Of a DNA stretch of 64,000 nucleotides, positions 1 to 6,917 are shown piece after piece; within the stretch, counting starts at the first letter, position 1; each line of letters begins with the position of its first letter. The position numbers were made by a program, and so were the translations under genes. The stretch covers positions 7,254,001-7,318,000 of the forward strand of contig NZ_JACHND010000001.1 in the NCBI RefSeq assembly GCF_014205275.1. Direction: 5' to 3'. This stretch comes from Sphaerisporangium siamense (GTDB taxonomy: Bacteria; Actinomycetota; Actinomycetes; Streptosporangiales; Streptosporangiaceae). The notes under the pieces are model-generated. The model did not search any database. It worked only from the letters and a program-made list of their open reading frames with translations, and was not told the DNA's origin.

Positions 1-154
1 CTCCCGCCGGATGGTTCGGCCGGTCGTCACACCGGTCGCGGCGGGGTCTCCGGAGGTACGATCCGGACGTGGCTTCGCACGGAACTTGACCCCGCGCGGC
101 CGTTCGCCGCCGATCCGCCTGACCGGGCCCCGTGGGGCCGACGAGGAGAAGCGA

Positions 155-3100
155 ATGTCCCGGCGCGATGAGCTCGTCCAGGCGTTACGCGCCCGCCTGG
201 AGCACGTGATCGCCGCGGAGGACCTCTCCCTCGCGCTGGACCCCGTCGTCGCCGCGGACGCGCGCGAGCTGGCCGAGATCCTGCGGGAGCCCGACGTGGA
301 GGCCCTGTACCTGGTGGGCGCGGCGCACTGGCTGCGCCACCTCGCCCTGCCCGAGGGCGCGGACCAGGAGGACCTGGACAAGGCGCTGGTCATGCTCACG
401 CCGTGCCTGGTCTTCGGCGTTCCCGACCTGCCCGAGGAGCTGCTGCCGGTGCTGGCCGAGCGCGCCGTCCCCATGGTGACGTCGCTCATCCGGGAAAGGG
501 TGCTCGTCGCGGCGGACCCGGAGGCGATGGACGCCGCCGTCGCCGTGTGGCGCCGCATCGTGGACGCCACCCCCGCCGGCCACCCCCGCCGTCCGTCGTA
601 CCTGGCCGCCCTGGGCGACACGCTGCGGATGCGCTACGAGCGCACCGGGTCGGCCGACGACCTGGAGGAGGCGGTGGAGATCTGCAGGGAGGCGGCGCGG
701 GGCCTTCCTCCCGGGGTCCCCGAGCATCCGCTGAACCTGAGCACCCTGGGCGTCGCGCTCCAGGCCCGGTACGGCCGCACGGGAGCGCGCGCCGACCTGG
801 ACTCCGCGATCGACATCTGCCGCCGCACGGTGGAGGCCGTCCCCGCCGATCACGCGGACCGGTCTCTTTTCCTGTCCAACCTCGGCAACGCGCTCGGCCT
901 CCGGTACGGCGCGGCCGGCGACCCCGCGGACTTGGACGCCGCCGTCGAGGCCGGGCGCCAGGCGGTGGAGAGCTGCCCCGCCGATCATCCGAGCCTCGCC
1001 ATGTGCCTGTCCAACCTGGCCAACCTGCTGCTCGGCCGCTTCGCCCGCACCGGCGCGACCGGCGACGTGGAGCAGGCGATCGCCGCCGTGCGCCGGGCGG
1101 TGGACGCCACCCCCGCCGACCACCCCAACAGGGGCACCTACCTCACCAACCTGAGCGGCGCGCTGTGGGGCCGGTTCGGGCGCACCGGGGACGACGCCGA
1201 CCTGGAGGCCGCCACCGAGGCCGCGCGCGCCGCGGTCGAGGCGGCCCCGCCCGGCAGCCCGCTGCGCGGCGTGAGCCTGTTCGGCCTCGGCAACGCGCTG
1301 TGGAGCCGGTACGAGCGCAACGGGGACGAGGCGGACCTCGACGAGGCGGTGGCCGCCCTGGACGAGGGCGTGCGCGCCTCGGCGGACGGCGGCCCGTTCG
1401 CCGCCGCCCACCTGTCGGGGCTGGGCAACGCGCTGCGCGCCAGGTACGAGAGGAAAGGCGTCCAGGCCGACCTGGACGCCGCGATCGACACCGGCCGGCG
1501 CGCCTACCACCTCTCCTCCGCCGAGGACCCCAACCGGGGAAGCTACCTGTCCAACCTCGGCAACGCCCTGCGCCTCCGGTTCGAACGCGCCGGGGACCTC
1601 GCCGACGGGGACGAGGCGGTGGCCGTCCTGCGGCGCGCGGTCGGCGCCACCCCCGGCGGCCACGCCGCGCTGCCGATGCACCTGGGCAACCTCGGCGGCG
1701 CGCTGCTGGTCAGGTTCGCGCGCACCGGCGCGCTCACCGACGTCGACGAGGCGGTCGCCGTCCTGGAACGCGCGGTGGCGACGACGTCCGGCGGCGACCC
1801 GAACCTGCCGATGTTCCTCGGCAACCTCGGCAGCGCCCTGTGGAGCCGGTACGAGCGGAGCGGGCAGCGGCGCGACGTCGACCAGGCCATCGCCGTCCTC
1901 ACCCGGGCGCTGGAACTGGTGCCCGCCGGGCATCCGAACCTCGCCCTGTACCTGTCCAGCCTCGGCAACGGCCTGCGCATGCGGTACGTGCACACCGGAG
2001 CGGCGTCCGACCTGGACGAGGCGATCGCGGCGGGGCGGCGCGCCCTGGCGGAGACCCCCGCCGACCACCCTTACCTCGCCCGTTTCCTCGGCAATCTGGG
2101 CAGCGCCCTGTGGATCCGGTTCCAACGCTCCGGCGCCCAGGCCGACCTGGACGAGTCCATCGAGATCGGGCGCCGGGCCGTGGACGCCACCCCCGGCGAC
2201 CACCCCGCGCTGGCGTTGTTCCTGTCCAACCTCGGCGGCAGCCTCCGGATCCGGTTCGAATGGTCCGGGGAACGCGCAGACCTGGACGAGGCCATCACGG
2301 CCGGGCGCCGGGCCGTGGACGCCACACCCGCAGGCCACCCGAACCGTCCGATGTACCTCTCCAACCTCAGCGTCTCCCTGCGGGGCCGCGCGGTGCGCAC
2401 CCGGACGACGTCCGACCTGGACGAGGCCGTCGAGTTCGCCCGCCAGGCGGCCGAGGCCGCGCCCGGCGACCACCCCAACCGGCCCATCTACCTCACCAAC
2501 CTCGGGATCACCCTCGTCGTCAGGTTCGAGGTGGGCGAGCGGCCCGCCGACCTGGACGCGGCCGTCGTGGCCGCCCGCCAGGCGGTCGCCTCCGCGCCCG
2601 CCGGCCACCCCAACCGGCCCATGTACCTGACCAACCTGGGCAGCGCGCTGCGGTCCCGCTTCACCCGCACCGGGAATCCGGCCGACGGGGACGAGGCCGT
2701 CCAGGTCGTCCGCCTGGCCGCCGAGACCGCGCCCGAGGGGCACACCAACCGCGTCCAGTGCCTGATCAACCTGGGCGCCACGCTGCGGGAACGGTTCCGC
2801 CGCGCCGGCGACCCCGCCGACCTGGACGAGGCGCTGTCGGCGTACGAGCGGGCGGCCCGCACCGTGACGGCCCCGCCCTCCGACCGCGTCCGGGCGGGCC
2901 GCGCGGGCGCGGAGCTGGTCGCGGCATCCCGGCCGGGGCGGGCGGCCGACCTGCTGGAGGAGGCGGTGCGGCTGCTGCCGGAGCTCGCGCCGCGGTACCT
3001 GGAGCGGTCCGACCAGCAGTACGCGCTGGGCAGGTTCGCCGGGCTCGCCGCCGACGCGGCGGCCCTCGCCCTGGCCGACCCGGACGCCCCCGCGGACCGG

Positions 3101-4813
3101 GCGGCGGCGCGGGCGCTGAGCCTGCTGGAATCGGCGCGCGCCGTCCTGCTCAGCCAGGCACTCAACACACGCAGCGACCTCACCGACCTGCGCGAACGCC
3201 GCCCCGACCTCGCCGGCGAGTTCGTCCGCCTCCGCGACCTCCTCGACCGGCCCCCGGCCGACCCCACCCCCGCCCCCATCCCCCCGGAAGGCGATGCCCT
3301 CGCGGAGGTCACCGTGATGGAGGACGGCGGCCTGGTGGAGCCGGTCACGTCGGACACAGCGGACCTGGTGGTCGTGCGGGACGGCGCGGGCCCCGTGGAG
3401 GCGGTCGTGGGGGGCGGAGGGGAACTCGGGGAGGCGAGCTTGTGGGAGCACGGGGGACGCGGGGAAGGGGCGGTGGCGCGGGCCTTCGCGCGGGCCGCTC
3501 GTGATCGTCGTCGTCTCACCGCCGAGTTCGCCGCCGTGCTGGAGGAGATCCGCGGCCTGGACGGCCTCGGGTCCTTCGCGCTGCCGCCCACCACCGAGGA
3601 ACTCCTGGCCCAGGCCGAGGACGGGCCCGTGGTGGCGTTGAACGTCAGCGAGCACCGCAGCGACGCCCTCCTCCTCACCCGCGACGGGATCACCGCCCTG
3701 CCGCTGCCCGCCCTCACCCACGACACGGTGATCGACAGGGTCGTCGCCTTCCACCGGGCCCTGCGCGCCGTCACGGCCGGCGCGACACCGCCCGACCGGC
3801 GGGCCGAGGCGCAGACGACGCTGCGCGAGACCCTGGAATGGCTGTGGGAGGCCGCGGCCGAGCCGGTGCTGTCCGCGCTGGGGTACGACGCGGCCCCGGG
3901 CCCCGGCCGGAACTGGCCCCGGGTCTGGTGGGCGCCGGGAGGACTCCTGGGCCTGCTGCCCGTGCACGCCGCCGGCCACCACACCGACCCGCCCGGCCCC
4001 GGCCGCCGCACGGTGATGGACCGCGTCATCTCCTCCTACACCCCCACCATCACCGCCCTCCGCCACGCCCGCCGCCACACCCACCCCACCCCCTCCGGCT
4101 CCCCGGGCCGGGACGCACGGACGGGGTGGCCGGGCTGGGACCGTCAGGCTCAAGGCCCGGGACGGCCGTCGGAGCCGGGGTTCGCATTGATCGTGGCCAT
4201 GCCGTCCACGCCGGGCCTGCCGGGACGGGGCGTCCTGCCGAACGTGCCCGCCGAGGTACGCCTGTTACAGGCACGCCTGCCACGGCCCGTGCTGCTGGCC
4301 GAGCCCGCACCCGGGCTGCCCGCCGAGGGGGTGGCGACCAAGGCCAACGTCCTCGCCCACCTGCCCGGCGCCGGCATCGCGCACTTCGCCTGCCACGGGC
4401 ACGCCGACCCCGCGGATCCCTCGCAGAGCAGACTGCTCCTCCACGACCACGAGCAGGACCCGCTCAGCGTGGCGGGCCTCGCCCCGGTCGCGCTCGACCA
4501 CGCCCGGCTGGCCTACCTGTCCGCGTGCGGCACCGCCGTGACCACGGTCGCCTCCCTGTCCGACGAGGCCATCCACCTGGCGTCGGCGTTCCAGCTCGCC
4601 GGGTTCCCGCACGTGATCGGAACCCTCTGGGAGATCAACGACCGGATCGCCGTCGAGATCACCGGCGCGTTCTACGCGGCCCTGGACGCCGGCGCGGGGG
4701 TCCTGGACACCGGGCTCGCCGCCCACGCGCTGCACCGTGCCGTCCGGACGGTCCGCGACAGGTTCCCCTCCGCCCCGTCTCTCTGGGCGGCCCACGTCCA
4801 CGCCGGCGCCTGA
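155..4813 (+). CDS. TPR-repeat CHAT-domain caspase-like protease
   Basis: Very large cytoplasmic protein (1552 aa). I chose the ATG at 155 because GAGGAG lies 6 bases upstream; a longer open frame runs to base 11. After an N-terminal helical region (about residues 1-145) come 17 degenerate TPR-like repeats of about 45 aa (residues 149-905), each with a core such as YLSNLGNALRLRFERAG followed by an acidic D-L-D-E-A helix. A linker leads to a C-terminal CHAT domain (about 1140-1552) with the caspase dyad His1414 (in FACHGHA) and Cys1458 (in YLSACGTA). Known CHAT-TPR proteins are proteases or scaffolds in signalling or defence; the substrate cannot be read here. Followed 163 bases later by a STAS gene on the same strand. 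Confidence 0.9.
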   Translation: MSRRDELVQALRARLEHVIAAEDLSLALDPVVAADARELAEILREPDVEALYLVGAAHWLRHLALPEGADQEDLDKALVMLTPCLVFGVPDLPEELLPVLAERAVPMVTSLIRERVLVAADPEAMDAAVAVWRRIVDATPAGHPRRPSYLAALGDTLRMRYERTGSADDLEEAVEICREAARGLPPGVPEHPLNLSTLGVALQARYGRTGARADLDSAIDICRRTVEAVPADHADRSLFLSNLGNALGLRYGAAGDPADLDAAVEAGRQAVESCPADHPSLAMCLSNLANLLLGRFARTGATGDVEQAIAAVRRAVDATPADHPNRGTYLTNLSGALWGRFGRTGDDADLEAATEAARAAVEAAPPGSPLRGVSLFGLGNALWSRYERNGDEADLDEAVAALDEGVRASADGGPFAAAHLSGLGNALRARYERKGVQADLDAAIDTGRRAYHLSSAEDPNRGSYLSNLGNALRLRFERAGDLADGDEAVAVLRRAVGATPGGHAALPMHLGNLGGALLVRFARTGALTDVDEAVAVLERAVATTSGGDPNLPMFLGNLGSALWSRYERSGQRRDVDQAIAVLTRALELVPAGHPNLALYLSSLGNGLRMRYVHTGAASDLDEAIAAGRRALAETPADHPYLARFLGNLGSALWIRFQRSGAQADLDESIEIGRRAVDATPGDHPALALFLSNLGGSLRIRFEWSGERADLDEAITAGRRAVDATPAGHPNRPMYLSNLSVSLRGRAVRTRTTSDLDEAVEFARQAAEAAPGDHPNRPIYLTNLGITLVVRFEVGERPADLDAAVVAARQAVASAPAGHPNRPMYLTNLGSALRSRFTRTGNPADGDEAVQVVRLAAETAPEGHTNRVQCLINLGATLRERFRRAGDPADLDEALSAYERAARTVTAPPSDRVRAGRAGAELVAASRPGRAADLLEEAVRLLPELAPRYLERSDQQYALGRFAGLAADAAALALADPDAPADRAAARALSLLESARAVLLSQALNTRSDLTDLRERRPDLAGEFVRLRDLLDRPPADPTPAPIPPEGDALAEVTVMEDGGLVEPVTSDTADLVVVRDGAGPVEAVVGGGGELGEASLWEHGGRGEGAVARAFARAARDRRRLTAEFAAVLEEIRGLDGLGSFALPPTTEELLAQAEDGPVVALNVSEHRSDALLLTRDGITALPLPALTHDTVIDRVVAFHRALRAVTAGATPPDRRAEAQTTLRETLEWLWEAAAEPVLSALGYDAAPGPGRNWPRVWWAPGGLLGLLPVHAAGHHTDPPGPGRRTVMDRVISSYTPTITALRHARRHTHPTPSGSPGRDARTGWPGWDRQAQGPGRPSEPGFALIVAMPSTPGLPGRGVLPNVPAEVRLLQARLPRPVLLAEPAPGLPAEGVATKANVLAHLPGAGIAHFACHGHADPADPSQSRLLLHDHEQDPLSVAGLAPVALDHARLAYLSACGTAVTTVASLSDEAIHLASAFQLAGFPHVIGTLWEINDRIAVEITGAFYAALDAGAGVLDTGLAAHALHRAVRTVRDRFPSAPSLWAAHVHAGA
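598..2870 (+). repeat. 17 tandem TPR-coding units, about 135 bp each
   Basis: Within the CHAT gene the repeat core (aromatic-L-x-N-L-G-x-A-L-x-x-R-aromatic) recurs 17 times at an average 135-base (45-codon) period. Units are diverged at protein level, so this looks like old duplication under selection, not a recent expansion. Confidence 0.85.
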
Positions 4814-4976
4814 CCGCCGGGGTCACCCGCGCTTGAGCGGTCGCTCGTTCACCGCCGCGGACGGCCGCGCACGCGGTCTTTCGCGCGCAGGGGACACCGA
4901 GGGCGTTACGCACGCGGCAGAACTGGTAGGAAGGGTGTCGTGCCTGCCCTGAAACCTGCAGGCTGAAGGAGCTGAC

Positions 4977-5576
4977 ATGCACTTCGAGACAGACCCGCCG
5001 CCGGGCCTCACCCTCGTGTCCGAGGCACGGGACGCCGCGCTGGTCGTTCACCTGCGCGGCGAGCTGGACTTCACCGCCGCGCCACTGCTACGCGCCGGAC
5101 TCGCCCCCGTGTGGGAATCCCCGCCTGGCATGCCATTCGTGCTGGACCTCGATCAGGTGACCTTCTGCGACTCCGTGGGGCTGAGCGAGCTGATCGCCAC
5201 GCTGCGGCGCAGTCAGAGCACGGGCCGCACCTTCCTGCTCAGCGGCGTCCACGGCGGAGTCCTGCGGGTGCTCACGATCACCGGCCTGAACAACGTGTTC
5301 GACCTGCACGACAGCCTCGGGGACGCCCTGCGCCAGGTTCGCGCCTCCACCGTCCCGGACGACGCGCTGCCGGACGGCCCGCTCCCCTTCCCCATGGCCG
5401 CGGCCGTCCCTCCGGACACGCTGCCGGACGGCCCGCTCCCATCCCCCGTGGGCGCGGGCGTTGCCCCGGACGCCCCGGTCGCCGCGCCCGTGAGCGCGTC
5501 TTCTCCACCAGTCGCGCCCGCCCTGGACGTACGCCACGACTCGCCGCCCGTCGACCCGGCCGCCCCGGTCGCGTGA
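4977..5576 (+). CDS. STAS-domain anti-sigma factor antagonist with Pro/Ala-rich tail
   Basis: 199 aa. Residues 1-115 form a STAS domain (LVVHLRGELDFTAAPLLRAG, then FCDSVGLSELIATL); the serine in the DSVGLSEL loop is the usual phosphorylation site in SpoIIAA/RsbV-type antagonists, which release sigma factors from anti-sigma kinases when unphosphorylated. The last ~75 residues are low complexity with an internally repeated LPDGPLP segment and are not part of the family fold. ATG at 4977 is preceded by GAAGGAG. No kinase or sigma-B-type partner is adjacent; the partner is unknown. Converges with the SDR gene. Confidence 0.85.
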   Translation: MHFETDPPPGLTLVSEARDAALVVHLRGELDFTAAPLLRAGLAPVWESPPGMPFVLDLDQVTFCDSVGLSELIATLRRSQSTGRTFLLSGVHGGVLRVLTITGLNNVFDLHDSLGDALRQVRASTVPDDALPDGPLPFPMAAAVPPDTLPDGPLPSPVGAGVAPDAPVAAPVSASSPPVAPALDVRHDSPPVDPAAPVA

Positions 5577-5599
5577 GCGACACCTGACGCGCCGCGGCG

Positions 5600-6355
5600 C
5601 TACATCAGGCGGCCGCCGCCGACCTCCAGCACGGCGCCCGTCATGTAACCGGCCAGGTCGGAGGCGAGGAACAGCACCGCGCCCGCCACCTCGTGGGGCT
5701 CGCCCGCGCGCCGCAGCGGGATGTCGGCCTCGCGGGCGGCGAAGACGTCGGGGGGCATCGCCGCGGTCATGGCGGTCCTGATCAGCCCGGGCTGCACGGC
5801 GTTGACGCGCACCCCGCGCGGGCCCAGCTCCTTGGCGGCGGCCTTGGTGAGCCCGACGATGCCCGCCTTGGCGGCGCTGTAGTTCGTCTGCCCGAAGTTG
5901 CCGGACTTCCCGGACAGCGATGAGATGTTGACGATCGACCCCGATCGCGCCTCGCGCATCACCTTCGCCGCCGCCCGCACCCCCAGCCACGTCCCCTTCA
6001 GATGGACGTCGACGACGGCCTCGAAATCGTCGACGGTCATCTTCCCCAGGGTGGCGTCCCGCGTGATCCCGGCGTTGTTGACCATGATGTCGAGCCCGCC
6101 GAACCGCTCCACCGCGTGCGCGACGGCCCCCTCGACGGCCTCTTCGTCGGTGACGTCGCAGGCCAGCGGCACGACCTCGGGCCCGGCGCCGTGCCCGGCC
6201 TCCCGGGCCGCCGCCTCCGCGAGCGCCGGGTCCCGGTCGCTCACCACGACGCGCGCCCCGTGCTCGCGGAGCAGCCGTGCGATGGCCAGCCCGATCCCCT
6301 GTCCGGCTCCCGTCACCAGCGCCACCCGCCCGGTCACCAGCCCGCCCTCGCCCAC
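5600..6355 (-). CDS. SDR-family oxidoreductase, FabG-like 3-oxoacyl reductase
   Basis: Classical short-chain dehydrogenase: N-terminal cofactor loop VALVTGAGQGIG, NNAG motif, catalytic Ser / Tyr / Lys in the SLSGKSGNFGQTNYSAAKAG segment, and a C-terminus ending in EVGGGRLM as in FabG-type 3-ketoacyl reductases. It should reduce or oxidise a keto/hydroxy group with NAD(P)H; substrate unknown. The frame is open from a TTG at 6394 without a ribosome site. I prefer GTG 6355 (GAAGG 10 bases upstream); GTG 6337, behind GAGG, is an equally good alternative and gives the typical family length. Stands alone between convergent and co-directional genes. Confidence 0.88.
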   Translation of the reverse strand: MGEGGLVTGRVALVTGAGQGIGLAIARLLREHGARVVVSDRDPALAEAAAREAGHGAGPEVVPLACDVTDEEAVEGAVAHAVERFGGLDIMVNNAGITRDATLGKMTVDDFEAVVDVHLKGTWLGVRAAAKVMREARSGSIVNISSLSGKSGNFGQTNYSAAKAGIVGLTKAAAKELGPRGVRVNAVQPGLIRTAMTAAMPPDVFAAREADIPLRRAGEPHEVAGAVLFLASDLAGYMTGAVLEVGGGRLM

Positions 6356-6448
6356 GTGCCACCCGCCTTCTGAAACCGCCGAAAGAACACTCAAGGGTAT
6401 TCAGAGGGCGGTCACCGCCGAGCGCGCGGGTTCCCCGAGGGGTACGCG

Positions 6449-6859
6449 CTACAGGCGGACCTCGTACTCCGGGGAGCGGCGGCGGCCCGGATGCCCGGGC
6501 TCCGCGGCGGGCTCGACCTTGCGGATGTAGCCCGCGGCCTCCAGCAGGTCGAGGGCGGGGACCATCGCCGCGACGGTCTTGAACCGCCGGGCCAGGCGGC
6601 GGAAGACGTCACGGCGGCGGAACCGCTCCTCGCCCATCCTGCGTACACACTCCAGCACGGCCCGGGCGTCGTCCGGCAGGGACTCGTCGGGACGGGGCTG
6701 CGGGGTGACAGGGCTGATCTGCATCCGCGAGGCGCTCTCGTTCCTGACACGGGAGATCTCCAGGATCAGATCGTCCAGGTCGACGAGCATGCGCGTGGCC
6801 GCACGGAAACGCTCAAAGTCATCCTGGATCAACAGCAGCCGCTGCGTTTCCTCTCGCAT
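6449..6859 (-). CDS. Small protein with winged-helix-like C-terminal half
   Basis: 136 aa, function not recognised. The N-terminal ~60 residues are helical and charged; the C-terminal half (RDVFRRLARRFKTVAAMVPA, then LLEAAGYIRKVEP and a Pro/Arg-rich wing RRRSPEYEV) looks like the winged-helix tail found at the end of DUF3987-type primase-helicases of plasmids and integrative elements. It could be a stand-alone DNA-binding protein or a remnant of such a protein. There is no Shine-Dalgarno before ATG 6859, but a promoter places transcription start at or next to the start codon (leaderless). Lies directly downstream of the STAND ATPase gene on the same strand. Confidence 0.7.
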   Translation of the reverse strand: MREETQRLLLIQDDFERFRAATRMLVDLDDLILEISRVRNESASRMQISPVTPQPRPDESLPDDARAVLECVRRMGEERFRRRDVFRRLARRFKTVAAMVPALDLLEAAGYIRKVEPAAEPGHPGRRRSPEYEVRL

Positions 6860-6864
6860 GGCTG

Positions 6865-6893
6865 AATAATGTCATTTTTGGCATTTCTGTCAA
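6865..6893 (-). promoter_or_regulatory. Housekeeping-type promoter giving a leaderless transcript
   Basis: On the minus strand a perfect -35 TTGACA (6888-6893), a 17-base spacer and a -10 ATTATT (6865-6870) lie immediately before ATG 6859, so transcription should start at about 6859-6857, i.e. at the start codon. The block is strikingly AT-rich compared with its surroundings. Confidence 0.65.
6868..6885. promoter_or_regulatory. Palindromic operator inside the promoter spacer
   Basis: AATGTCATTTTTGGCATT: 7-bp arms with one mismatch around a 4-bp centre. It fills the spacer between the -35 and -10 boxes, an ideal place for repression. Regulator unknown; autoregulation by the winged-helix-like product is a guess. 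Confidence 0.5.
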
Positions 6894-6917
6894 CACCCAA
6901 CCCAAGAGCCGCGCCTG

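Noticed and set aside
185-4153. Long minus-strand and third-frame open readings opposite the CHAT gene
   Set aside because: They are shadows of a high-GC repeat gene: composition is Arg/Gly/Pro-rich and the plus frame has the motifs and start site.
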